Source of the DNA: Hypericum androsaemum
Taxonomy: Eukaryota; Streptophyta; Magnoliopsida; Malpighiales; Hypericaceae
Assembly: GCA_963995505.1 (NCBI GenBank)
Contig: OZ023199.1
Coordinates: 6,753,906-6,817,905, forward strand
DNA length: 64,000 bases
Reading direction: 5' to 3'
The notes below the pieces were generated by a model. The model was not told where the DNA came from. It did not search any database and saw nothing but the letters and a program-made list of their open reading frames with translations. The position numbers and the translations under genes are program-made. This document shows, piece after piece, positions 1 through 10,854 of this stretch (within the stretch, counting starts at the first letter, position 1; each line of letters starts with the position of its first letter).

Positions 1-500
1 GGGCGAGACGCCCCTCTTGCTCATGTAGGCGAGCCCGGGCGAGTGGCTCCTCTCGCCCACGAAGGCGAGTCCGAGCGAGAGACTCTTCTCACTCACGTTG
101 GTGATCCTGGGCGAGAGGCAACTCTCGCCCACGTGGGCGAGTGCGATCGAGAAATTCTTCTCACTCACATAGGCGAGAGGCCGGTGGGAAGCACGAGCGA
201 GGAGCCGAGTGAGAGGCCTATGGCCAGAGGCTGAGCGAGAGGCCAAGTGGTGAGAGGCTGAGTGAGAGGCCTACGGCGAGAGGCCGAGTGGCAAAAGGCC
301 GAGCGAGAGGCTGAGTGGCAAGAGGCCGAGCGAGAGGCCTACGGCGAGAGGCTGAGCGAGAGGCCGAGTGGCGAAAGTCTGAGCGAGAGGCCGAGTGGCG
401 AGAAGCCGAGTGAGAGGCCTACGGCGAGAGGCCGAGCGAGAAGCCTATGGCGGGAAGCCGAGCGAGAGGCCTAAGGCGAGAAGACGAGCGAGGAGCCTAA
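1..500 (+). repeat. GA/GC-rich short tandem repeat inside the LTR
   Basis: Imperfect units of about 12 and 24 bp built from GAGCGAGAGGCC and GAGTGGCGAGAGGCC run through this stretch. They create long open frames (43-234, 262-474) rich in Glu, Arg and Ser that are repeat artefacts. The array lies in the U3-like part of the first R1 LTR and is absent from the other R1 LTRs, which suggests local expansion in this copy. Confidence 0.8.
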
Positions 501-991
501 GGTGAGAAGCCAACTTGGACCCGAGCAGGAAGCTCATTTGACCTTCGTAGGCGGGAAGGCGATTTTGGGAATAGGTCCACTTTGGTTGAGGAGGCCGTTA
601 GCTTGAGCCCATTTTGGGATTCACTTTGGGCCTGACGAGATGTCCGTCTTGGGCGATGACGGATTTGAGTCAAGATTTTGCGTGGGCGATTCAAGAAGGT
701 CAAGACGATCTATATTTTCCTAACTTGAGCCGAGATTCTCAATATTTGGCAAGACTTGGTAAGTTTCTCTTTAGGTCGCGATTGCTTGGTCGTCACATTT
801 TGAAAGCTTCCTATTCGTGGACGGGATCTGCTCATTTAAGGAAGACGGCTTGTACTGAGTCGAGAGGATCCCGTCATATTAGGAACAAATAACTTGAAGC
901 GGATCTCTCGGGATTGAGACTTGGAGCCGAAGGTCTTGGAGGCAGTTTAGGATTTCCAATTCTGAAGGCGCGGAGGTTAGGTCAAGGCACT

Positions 992-999
992 CTATATAA
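992..999 (+). promoter_or_regulatory. TATA box of R1 LTR (first LTR)
   Basis: CTCTATATAAGGAGGGC lies about 180 bp before the LTR end. The second LTR carries the equivalent TTCTATATAAGGAGAGC at 2103-2118. The position fits the retroelement promoter. Confidence 0.6.
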
Positions 1000-1426
1000 G
1001 GAGGGCTCGGGCGAGAGAACAGGCATGACCAACACAACACACAACTACTTTACTTATCTTGTTCCTTTTTCTTTCTGTAACCTAGCGTAGCCCGTAGTCT
1101 AGCTTAGCTTTAGACCGACCTTGGGACGACTACTCCGGATCCGTCTCGGGTTACTTATTCTCTTTTTCCCGCAACATATTTTTGGCACGCTCGGTGGGAC
1201 TAAGGAGGGCGTATGAGAAGGCGGTCTAAAACCTTTGCCCAGCCAAGGGTATCAACTGCATGCCTACAACGGCTAGGTCTCGACCGGTTTGATGGTACAT
1301 TCTCCACATATTTACAGACTTGCCTTAGCCGGTTATTTTTTGAGTGGAGTTAATTTTCCGCGTGTTCAAGGACGGATTCACGTCAACGCTTTTCCTAGCG
1401 TCAAAACATTGACGTGTGGGGGGCAT

Positions 1427-2401
1427 TGTTGGAGCGAAAAATTAATTCTCGAATTTGTTTGACCATGTCTCAGTAAAATAGCTGTATCTTCCTACTCGTG
1501 TATCCGATTGATGCAATTCTAAAAGCTACAAAAAGATACAGATCTAGAACTTTATAGTTTGTGACTTCTTCAAATTCGGCGCAGAAGGAGGTCAGACTTG
1601 GGTCGGAATTTTCGGGAGTAGGTTTTTTCCTTATTAGGCCGCAGATCTGCTAAACCTATTTTGGTAAAAATGCTGTAACTCTCTCCTCAAGTATTGGATT
1701 GACACGATTCCAAAAGTCACAGAAGGGGAAGACAGAGATCTATAACTTTGTTGTTTATAACTTTTCCAAATTCAGTATAGAAAAGGGTCAAATATGGGTT
1801 GGAAGTTTCGAGCAGTTTAAGTTTTCCTTATTAGGCCGTAGATCTGCTGAACCTATTTTGGTAAATATGCTGTAACTTTCTCCTCAAGTATTGGATTGAC
1901 ACGATTCCAAAAGTCACAGAAGGGGAAGACAGAGATCTATAACTTTGTTGCTTATAACTTTTCCAAATTCAGCATAGAAAAGGGTCAAATATGGGTTGGA
2001 AGTTTCGAGCAGTTTAAGTTTTCCTTATTAGGCCGAGGCTATGTTAAGTTTTCCTGTTTGAAAACGGCCTAGAGTTTTTCTATGGGGCTGGGGCGATCTT
2101 ATTCTATATAAGGAGAGCTAGGTACATGCATCAAGCGGACCCACAAACCAAACACCAAATTCTTAGCTTCATAGTTTTTATCGTAGCTTTTATCTTATGT
2201 AATTTCGTAGCTTTTATATTTCATGTTTTTTATATTTTTCTCCTATCCCTATCAATAAAAATCTCTCCTCCCCACTCTCTTTCTTGTCTCCTCTCAACCC
2301 CATATTTCTTTCATCTTTACCTATTCGTTCGAATCGCTCTTGGAATGATCACTCCGGACCCGTTCTAAAGATCGTTTCTGACATTCTACCACAATTCAAC
2401 A
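1427..2401 (+). mobile_element. R1 3' LTR
   Basis: This LTR begins TGTTGGAGCG right after the polypurine tract and ends with TCTACCACAATTCAACA. Its end matches the reverse complement of the two LTRs at 25935 and 31536. It is longer than those (975 bp against about 600-640 bp) because it contains a tandem duplication. A TATA box lies at about 2104-2110. Confidence 0.75.
1631..2024 (+). repeat. Two tandem 197-bp units within the R1 LTR
   Basis: TTATTAGGCCG recurs at 1631, 1828 and 2025, exactly 197 bp apart. The two units share nearly all bases, including GATTGACACGATTCCAAAAG. A more diverged third relative occupies about 1431-1630. Confidence 0.85.
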
Positions 2402-2456
2402 ATTAATTGCATTCACAACGAGATAGTAACCAACTAAACATTAGTAGACGTTAAAC

Positions 2457-3361
2457 CATAGTTGTTAAAGCGGGTGACGCGGCACGGCGCGACCAACCCC
2501 AAATATAACGCGGCGCGGTAACGCGGCACGGAGCGGGGAGTTATAGTTTGACGCGGATACTAATACTGTTATTCATAATTAAAAATAAACACTTGCAAAT
2601 ATTCATTAGAAATAAATACTTGCAAATATTCATAATTAATAACAAAAGTCAATACAATAAATCAAAACATACTTGCAAATGCCAATTAAATTCAAGAAAA
2701 TAAATAATTTAAGAGACTAAAATTTAAAGTAACTAAACATCAAAACTCAAATAAAAATAAAAATTTAAACATGAAAATCATTAGATGACCTGGACGATTA
2801 AAAGAATAGAAGAAGCCCGAGTTGTCACATGCTGAGGTGGCAATACATATTGAGGTGGCAAGTCTAGAATTAAAGTAGTGTAGAACTCATTAGATATAAA
2901 AAATAATAACATTGTACAGAGGTATTCCTTTTCACCTCTCTCTCTCTCTCTCCCTCTATTCCCCTCGTCTCTCTACTTCTTCCCTTCATGATTTTCTTGA
3001 GTTCTTAGTGAGGTTAAAAATTGAAAAAGAAGGCGAGGGAGGGAGCTTTCAGAGATAGAAGAGAGGAGGAAGAAAAGACCAAGTGGGTCTCCCGTCTGTG
3101 AAGAGAAAAGGAAGGTAATTGGGATTTTTTTTTTGAAAATTACAGAAATACCCTTAAAAAAATTTTAAAACGAGGGCAACGTCACTGATTTCGGGTGAAG
3201 CGGCCGCTCCACCCCGCGTCAAGGCCGCTCCGGCCACTCCGAGTCGGCCGCAACGGCCGCGTCGCCCGTCGTTGCGGGAGCGGGGTGGGCCGACGCGGCA
3301 AACCCCAAAATCCCGCTCCGTTCCGAGATCTCAGCTGGAACGGGCCGAGTTAACAACTATG
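2457..3361. mobile_element. hAT-like non-autonomous DNA transposon (905 bp)
   Basis: Perfect 12-bp terminal inverted repeats (CATAGTTGTTAA at 2457-2468, TTAACAACTATG at 3350-3361) are flanked by a perfect 8-bp target duplication, CGTTAAAC, at 2449-2456 and 3362-3369. An 8-bp duplication is characteristic of hAT elements. The subterminal regions are GC-rich with repeated GCGGCACGG-type words, and the centre is AT-rich with a (CT)n run near 2937-2955. No transposase frame is present, so it would need a partner in trans. Confidence 0.88.
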
Positions 3362-3554
3362 CGTTAAACATGAAGTGATTAAAATTTACTGTTAAATCAA
3401 TTTTCTCCCCTTTCAATTTTCGGACGGAAGCTAGCACCCATGATAAATTTTTGCACAGAGACAAAAGAACTCAGTGTACTAGCGACTGTACCTAACAGTA
3501 TGTTAACTCACGAGTGTACTAGTGACGACAATAATAAATGTTACGAGCTTAAGA

Positions 3555-3785
3555 TTGTTGGAACTAATCTAATTAATTATTATTGCTACGAACTTTCTCC
3601 ACAAGTTTTGTATTGAACTCTTGAACACCCAAAACACATTAGTGTGACCCACATTAGCTCAAAGTTCTTAAAAGATTATATTCAATTAGAATTCTCTTTC
3701 TAATTAATCTCTTAGACCCAATCCCAACACACTCCTATTTGTTGGGCCAACTTCCTCGATAAATTAAAAATTCAATTCTCCAATA
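3555..3785 (-). mobile_element. Short Ty1/copia LTR remnant
   Basis: The reverse complement of this stretch starts TATTGGAGAATTG and ends AGTTCCAACA. Its central part, including TTAATTAGAAAGAGAATTCTAA and the following AATATAATCT, matches the copia LTR at 61671-62498. I see no target duplication, so it is a solo or truncated LTR. Confidence 0.6.
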
Positions 3786-4862
3786 CCATTGTGTAAAATT
3801 AACATGCTATTTCCTCAATTCTGGTGGCAGAGGACACTTCTAATACGAGTTGATCCAAACTGTGTTTTAAAAGGAATAATGGAGGCTTTTTTTTATTTTT
3901 TTTATTTCTGATAATCAGAATCGAGCCAATATTTCTTTTGGGGCGGCTCTCATCTTTTACATTTGTAAAATTTGAACTCAAAATTTCATTAAGTGAATCC
4001 GAGTCTGTTACCAAAGGCATAGACTTCTGGGCAGGAAATTAAAGAGTACATATTTTGCTAGCAAAACATTCATGGAGGCTACTGTAGGTGCCACGGCTTC
4101 TTGGGGCTGGCGTAGTTTATGAACCATAATAAATTTGAGTTCCTCTGAACATTAGATTATCACTCATCCTTAGTTGCTCAAAACACACACATAACATAAT
4201 ACGACATCACATGCGTGAGCTGCACTATAAGCAACAGCCAAAAAGATAACACAGACAGTGGATGAAGTTTGTGTACGGGAGAGGAATTCTGTCTGCGTTG
4301 CTTCGCTTCAGTGAGAAGGCAAAAGTAAGATTTGCAGCATTACTTCTACCAATTAAAATAGTTAATTCAATAAGAACAATGTTCATGGTTCGGATATATT
4401 CAACAGGTCGTCCCACGTGAGGAAGGATCTCTCGTTCTTCCAGCAAACTCATTCATCTCAGAGTTGTAGTCAACCTTACAAATGTTTTTATGATCGTTGA
4501 AATTGAAAGCAACAGAACTCACTATACTGGTGACCACAAAGGTTTAGATATCCTTTGACATTAGCAGATGCAACGACACAGGCCATCACCATGGCCTCTG
4601 CATGAACACATTAATCATGCTCATCCAAAGCCGATGCGGCATCCTAAAATGCTCATCCGATTCCTCCACACCTAACTTTATCTTTTCGAATGAAAATCAA
4701 TCGAGAAAGATGCACAAAGATTCTCCTCTTTGCTATGCCATGAAACATAGGCACTATCACAACAAACGTCTAAAACTTCCGCCCTAGTCAGATTGTCACA
4801 GAAACAACAGAAGGGGGGCTCAATATACTTCTAAAATCACAGCAGCAGGAAAGGGAACGTAC

Positions 4863-5802
4863 CAGCATTCGTCTTATAACCAAACTGCTCACAGCAGTGT
4901 GCACTAGCCTCCACCACCTGGAATTAAACACTCATCACCAACAATTCTCCGCAAACCAGAACAAACCCGTTCATACCACAACCATAGAATCTGGGTATTA
5001 CAAGCGCCTAATTCATCATCCAGAAATCTAAACTTTTCATCATTCAAGCTCCCTTCCTTTTGCAGGAAAATATTTTTCGAGTTCAAACAAACACCGGAAT
5101 ACTTTCCCGGAAGAGAAAATTGATTACATAGAATGGAAACAAACATTCAGAAAACATGGGAAGCCATTTTCCGCGAAAGAAATGGATTCCCAAAGTCAAT
5201 ACTTTTCAACACCATATCTACTAATAACCAACCGATCAACGAACAAGCACTTACATCAACTGCCAAGGCGTTGTTCTAACTCAAACAAGAGTTCTCGAGT
5301 TAACACAGCAGTGTTAACTACTTGTCGTAAGAATTTTGCCACATTTCAAAAAGTCTCACCAGCACAAATCGGATTAGTTGGCCCATCGAATATCCGGACC
5401 GACGATCGCAAAAGGGTAGCAATCACATGCCACCGAAGTCCCACAATTCAACCCGGAATTCAATAAAGATTCAATCTTTACGACCCAATTGAACCAGTAA
5501 AAAGATTACCAAGTTGAGAGACCAACCTCGTGGGTGGAATGGAGGAGCAGGATGACGCCGCCGGTAACCCGGTCAGCGGCGGCGGTGTAGGCGTTGACCC
5601 CGGAGCTGGCTTTCCGGAACTTGTCCATGGCGTCGTCCTCGGATAGGGTGATGGCGCCGACCGCCGTCACGTGGGGCTCGAACTGGGGCCCACCGAACTC
5701 CGACCTCAGGCCACCCATCAGCTTCTTCAGCCTCTCCGCCACGTCAGGAGGTGGGACCCCCCACACCGAGTACGTGTGCTTCTCCTCGCCGGGGGCTGCC
5801 AT
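4863..5802 (-). pseudogene. Cyclic phosphodiesterase pseudogene (copy A, exon 3 deleted)
   Basis: Exon 1 (about 5513-5802) encodes the same N-terminus as copy B, including KHTYSVWGVPPPD and the first catalytic-type motif, PHVT. An in-frame loss of six residues has replaced the TFFYQC stretch after ADRV. Exon 2 (4863-4917, VVEASAHCCEQFGYKTNA) is intact with usable splice sites. Exon 3, with the second motif HLS and the natural C-terminus, is missing. The sequence jumps at about 4259-4263 across a region equal to about 298 bp of copy B, sharing only GGA at the break. Without the second histidine motif of the 2H phosphoesterase fold, the product should be inactive. It could still be transcribed. 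Confidence 0.85.
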
Positions 5803-6315
5803 TGCTTGGTTCGGGTCTGTTGGGGTTTGGAGAGCAAGTAAAATATGAGGAGTTTACGTTGGGAGGAAATCTGGTGGTATGGAGAAGTAAGAAGCAGAAT
5901 GTGGTGGCCCGATCCAGTGCAGAAGCAGAATCGGAAACGCCACTTTTTGTTTAAGTGAAGTTAATTTGAGCGGAACGATATTAGGATTCGATCACTTTCA
6001 ACTCAAGTTTAAAGGCGAATCCGTTTTCATCCGGTCATACTTGCGTGTTCCGAAACGCCACTTTGATTAAAGTAAAACGTAGAGGTGTCAGTTGCTAAGA
6101 AGAGGGAGCGTTGCACGTGTCACGTCCACGGCATATGCCATCTTTATTCCATCGCCCCAGCTGGTTTTGTCCTGGTGGAATCATAAATTGACATCAGTTA
6201 ATTTTTTTTCCTAGATTATCCGGTATCCGACACCAGTTAAATAACAACGTGGATTGGTCAATATACAATGACGAACTATTAATATCAGAGATTACATAAT
6301 AACAATTTTAAAATT

Positions 6316-6600
6316 TTGTATTTAAAGTACGTTGTATTATTGTCTAATGTCGAAATATCACATGATGTATTTTGTATGTCACATATTTTACTATTATTAT
6401 ATGTTGCATATTGCATCATTGTATATCACATTTGTATTATTGTATGTCATATATTGTACTATTATATACTGCATTGTACTATTGTATATCGCATATTGCA
6501 CTATTATATATTGCATTTATACTATTATATATTGTATGTTGTACTATTGTATAAGACAGTTATACTACTATAAGCTACAACTGTACAATTGTATGATGTG
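6316..6600. repeat. AT-rich minisatellite, copy A
   Basis: Imperfect units of about 21-25 bp, such as TTGTACTATTGTATATCGCAT, repeat about ten times. Open frames here (Tyr/Ile/Cys-rich) exist in all three forward frames and are artefacts of the repeat. The equivalent array in copy B is at 12360-12570. Confidence 0.75.
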
Positions 6601-6804
6601 CACCATTGTGTAAGTTTTTTAATTGTGATGGTTATCCTATTATTGGCACCACCCAATCTAACCTCTATTAAACTACACCAAACAAAACTAAGTAATTTGG
6701 ATCTGGGTGTGGAATCCACCTCAACTAGTTGCTCTTGTATGATTTATATATTTCGTTTTTCCTTATAAAACTTCTACTTGGTTCTAATATATTAGTTAGC
6801 TACC

Positions 6805-6845
6805 TTTAACACACACACGCACATATATATATATATATATATATT
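6805..6845. repeat. (CA)n(TA)n microsatellite
   Basis: ACACACACGCACATATATAT continues as a pure TA run to about 6843. It is a simple sequence between the two duplicated blocks' genes. Confidence 0.85.
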
Positions 6846-7574
6846 AGTTGGCTCAACCAATGTTAAATCCAAGTCATTTGAATCATTGTCAACTCAAATT
6901 TATTTTGATCAAAACTTGTATTCAAATATTTTTAGATCAAAATTAAGTTACTTAAAAACATATTTGGAAACACAATCATCAAAAAAAAAAATTTTCTACT
7001 AGTGCTTTCGCATGCACAAAGCAGATCATTGCAATGTGCAGAGATGAAAATCTATTTTCGCACACGGATATCGACAACCGTCATCGAGATTGTTAAGAGA
7101 ATCTCTGGTTGGAAAGCTTTATGTCTATCTCAAGTTTGTTAGGAGGTCCTTATTAAGTTGGTTGTTGCAGATATCCTTCCTTACCTACACAATGGCTTGC
7201 TTTAAGTTGCCAATAAACCAATGTGGTAAAATTGACATGCTATTTGATGAGGATACTTCTAACACGAGTTTATCCAAATTGTGTTTTAAAAAGAAGCATG
7301 GAAGCTTGGGCTTTTATTTAACATCTGATATTCAGAATAAGTCGGTCATTTTTAGAGGGTGACTCTCCCAATGATGTCTTTTACGTTCGTAAGGAACCAT
7401 AATAAACTTGAGTTCCTCTAACATTAGATTATCACTCATCCTCATTCAAAATACAAACATAACATAATACAGCATCACAGGCGTGAGCTGCACCATAAGC
7501 AACAGCTGAAAGGATAATATAGACAGTGGACTTGCCATTGTATCACAGTCACTTGTCAAAAGAAGAGAAAATGT

Positions 7575-9327
7575 TCATGGATTGAGGTAAATCTCTGCAA
7601 CCCTTTTCCATGATTTCAGAGAATTATCCCCGGTGTCTGTTTCCCACAGTTCAAGGCGACTTATCTGGAAGCTCAGGTCGTTGATGCTTTCGTCGAGTAT
7701 GTTCGCTCTCTCTTGAGCCTTTTTCTTCTCGTCCTCGGATAGATCACCATAGAGGATGCTAAGATGAGGCATATAAGCTGCAAGTTGATACAAAACCAAT
7801 ATTATGAAATTATCTATTTATGTACGGATGAAATTCGTAACAGGAGAGGAATTCTGTCTGCGCTGCTTCGCTTCAGTGAGAAGGCAAAAGTAAGATTTGC
7901 AGCATTACTTCTACCAATTAAAATAGCTAATTCAATAAGACCAATGTTCATGGTTCGGATATATTCAACAGGTCGTCCCACGTGAGGAAGGATCTCTCGT
8001 TCTTCCCAGCAAACTCATTCATCTCAGAGTTACAGTCAAAACTTACAAATGTTTTTATGATCGTTGAAATTGAAAGCAACAGAACTCACTATACCAGTGA
8101 CCACAAAGGTTCAGATATCCTTTACAGACCATCACCATGGCCTCCGCATGAACACATTAATCATGCTCATCCAAAGCCGATGCGGCATCCTAAAATGCTC
8201 ATCCGATTCCTCCAACACCTAACTTTATCTTTTCGAATAAAAATCAATCGAGAGAGATGAGCAAAGATTCTCCTCTTCTATGCCATGAAGAATGATCGCT
8301 GTCACAACAAACGTCTAAAATTTTCGCCCTAGTCATATTGTTACAGGTACAACAATTCTTCAGTATTCGTCAGCAGCAGCAGGACAGAGAACTTACCAGC
8401 ATTCGTCTTATAGCCAAAATGTTCACAGCAGTGTGCACTAGCATCCACCACCTGGATCAAATTAAACAGGCACTTAAACATTCATAACCAACAATTCTTC
8501 ACCAACAAGAATGAAGGATCCGGCTATTACAAACGCCTAATTTATCATCCAGAAATCTAAAATTTTCATCATTCAGCTCCCTTCCTTTAGCAGGAAAATA
8601 TTTTCCCAGTTCAAACAAACACCGGAATACTTTCCCGGAAGAGAAAATTGATTACATAGAATGGAAAACAAACATTCAGAAAACTTGGGAAGTCATTTTC
8701 CGTGAAAGAAATGGATTCTCAAAGTCAAAACTTTTCAACACCATATCTATTAATAACCAGCCGATCAACGAACAAGCACTTACATCAACTGCCAAGGCGC
8801 TGTTCTAACTCAAAAGAGTTCTCGGGTTAACATAGTAAGAATTTTGCCACATTTCAAAAAGTCTCACCCGCACGAATCAGATTAGTCGGCCCATCGAATG
8901 TCCGGAACGAAATTCGCAAAAGGGTAGCAATCACATGCCACCAAAGTCCCACAATTCAACCCGGAATTCGATAAAGATTCAATCTTTACGACCCAATTGA
9001 TCCATTAAAAGATTACCAAGTTGAGAGGCCAACCTCGTGGGTGGGATGGAGGAGCAGGAAGACGCACTGGTAGAAGAAAGTGCCGGCGGCGACCCGGTCA
9101 GCGGCGGCGGTGTAGGCCTTGACCCCGGCGCAGGCTTTCCGGAACTTGTCCATGGCGTCGTCCTCGGATAGGGTGATGGCGCCGACCACCGTCACGTGGG
9201 GCTCGAACTGGGGCCCACCGAACTCAGACCTCAGACCACCCATCACCTTCTTCAGCCTCTCCGCCACGTCCGGAGGTGGGACCCCCCACACCGAGTACGT
9301 GTGCTTCTCCTCGCCGGCCGCTGCCAT
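7575..9327 (-). CDS. CPD: Cyclic phosphodiesterase (2H phosphoesterase), copy B, three exons
   Basis: Plant cyclic phosphodiesterase opens ADP-ribose 1'',2''-cyclic phosphate, a by-product of tRNA splicing. The exons are 9034-9327, 8397-8451 and 7575-7777, all with GT-AG junctions and consistent phase, giving 183 residues against 181 in Arabidopsis. The two signature motifs of the 2H superfamily are present: PHVT near residue 44 in exon 1 and PHLS near the start of exon 3. The sequences GTFFYQCVFLLL and AYMPHLSILYGDLSEDEKK are typical of the family. The start MAAAGEEKHTYSVW matches the family start. A tandem copy upstream on the coordinate axis (4863-5802) has decayed, so this copy probably carries the function. 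A MULE sits about 180 bp upstream of its ATG, within the promoter region. Confidence 0.88.
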
Positions 9328-10336
9328 TGCTGGGTTTGGGTCGGTTGGGGGTTGGAGTGCAAGTAAAATTGAGGAGTTTACGTTTGGGAGAAGGGAGAGT
9401 TATTAGATATCGCAAACGCCACTGTGATTAAAAGTAAAACGGAGAGGTCAGTTGCTACGAAGAGGGAGCATCGCACGTGGCACGTTCATGGCATATGCCA
9501 TCTTTATTCGGATTTGGATTCAGTGGTATGAATTAAATTTAGGCCGTTAGATTTAATCAAATTTTTTTTTATAAATCTGATGGCCAGAATTCTCCAGGAA
9601 TATTTTTGAGTTTTTATCTGAAGAAATTCTATTAAGGTTTCACGAAATTATGTTCACTTCCCTTTTTTTTTAATCCGAAAAAAAAAACAAGCCGCCTCTC
9701 TTTTTCTCTTCATCTCTTCCTCGGGCCATCGTAGTCCGGCGCCTAACCGCCGCTCCTCCATGCCAACGACACCTCTTCAACTCCTTCTCCTCTCTTCATT
9801 CGCTTGCTCTCCCGCTTTGCTCCTCAGGTACTCTTTAATCTCCCATTTGTTTTTTTTGCTCCTAACATTTTTTTACCTGATTTAATTTTTACACAGTATG
9901 GGAAATCAAAACTTGAAGCGCTGGATTCTACTGGAGCGGCTTCGCTACAAAAATATGCCTGTACTTTCGAACGTCTTAGGGTTGGTTTGACAGGCGAATT
10001 CAAAATCGTCTTCCATCGGATCCTAGAGAGGGAAATGGACTACCACGGAGGACACGAAGAGGGATCTTCTTTATTTGGTAGGTGGCGGTGGTGGGTCTTG
10101 TTCTATATTTTTTGTATGTCCATTTCTGTTGCGGACCAAACTTCCCTTAGATGTTTGATATTTGGTATATTTTCATCTCAGTACTTTATGGTTTAAACTT
10201 CATTAATTTATTAAGATGCAGGGATCATACACATGGACGTGATAGCAATATCAGTACTAGGACATTAGTCTTGAGGGGCTCGCAAAACAGGGACAGACAA
10301 AGGTTGACAGTTGGAGTTTTTTCGGATGGGCGGATC

Positions 10337-10795
10337 TAAGAAAACCAATATCGCAAAAGGATACCAATATCGGAGTAGAATAAAACTAATATCGAAGAAG
10401 AATGATACCAATATCAGAGTAGAATGAAACCAATATCGAAGAAGAAGGATACCAATATTGGAGTAGAAGAAAACCAATATCACAGAAGGATACCAATATC
10501 AGAGTAGAATGAAACAAATATCAGAGAAGAAGAATACCAATATCTGAAAAGAATGATACCAATATCAGAGTAGAAGAAAATCGGTATCAGAGTAGAATGA
10601 AACCAATATCAGAATACAAGAAAACCAACATCGGAGAACAATGAAACCAACATCGGAGAACAATGAAACCAATATCGGAGAAGAAGGATACAAATATCGG
10701 AGAAGAAAGATACAAATATCGGAGAAGAAGGATACCAATGTCGGAATAGAATGATACCAATATCGGAGAAAAATGAAACCAAGTGTTGTTGTTTT
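10337..10795. repeat. Minisatellite, units of about 22-24 bp
   Basis: Units built on ACCAATATCGGAGAAGAA with AGTAGAATGAA variants repeat roughly twenty times. Minus-strand frames reading as Phe/Tyr/Ser-rich hydrophobic proteins (10265-10483, 10565-10846) are products of this array, not genes. Confidence 0.9.
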
Positions 10796-10854
10796 CATTA
10801 AATCTATATTTATACAATTGTATTTCCATAAGAATATTCTAAACAAAATTTTAG

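Larger units (their letters stand above)
1..2401 (+). mobile_element. R1-family LTR retrotransposon, internally deleted, 5' end outside window
   Basis: The layout is LTR (1-1175, start outside the window), a 250-bp interior (1176-1426), then a second LTR (1427-2401). The first LTR ends in CAACA and is followed by TTTTTGGCACGCTCGGTGGG, a primer-binding-site-like block. A block of the same form sits at the same place in the minus-strand element at 25935-32178. The interior ends in a polypurine tract (GTGTGGGGGGCA, about 1413-1425). The second LTR begins TGTTGGAGCG and ends CAATTCAACA. The interior from 1255 to 1426 matches the reverse complement of 29503-29690. No gag or pol remains, so the copy is non-autonomous or internally deleted. 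The two LTRs differ a great deal, so this may be a recombinant of two subfamilies. LTR structure is well supported; superfamily is not established. Confidence 0.75.
3795..7085. repeat. Segmental tandem duplication, copy A (cyclic phosphodiesterase region)
   Basis: This block is collinear with copy B at about 7231-14040. Shared landmarks in order are the GACATGCTATTT/TGTGTTTTAAAA segment, the CPD downstream region, exons and introns, the promoter region with GGCATATGCCATCTTTATTC, the AT-rich minisatellite, and a closing segment ending in TTTTCGCACAC. Copy A is about 3.3 kb. Copy B is longer mainly because of later transposon insertions. The edges are approximate. Confidence 0.82.

Noticed and set aside
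43..474. Glu/Arg-rich repeated protein frames at the window start
   Set aside because: They come from the 12/24-bp tandem array inside an LTR. No start context or conserved protein is known.
1..500. Possible CRISPR-like array in the regularly repeated GA-rich region
   Set aside because: Units are contiguous with no unique spacers, and the context is a plant retrotransposon LTR.
5594..5848. Plus-strand frames opposite the CPD exons (also 9119-9406)
   Set aside because: These are antisense shadows of exon 1, duplicated along with it.
6316..6613. Three overlapping Tyr/Ile-rich frames that look like membrane proteins
   Set aside because: They lie on an AT-rich tandem repeat and all three forward frames are open.
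10265..10846. Hydrophobic minus-strand frames with Phe/Tyr/Ser repeats
   Set aside because: They are produced by the minisatellite and occur in more than one frame over the same DNA.
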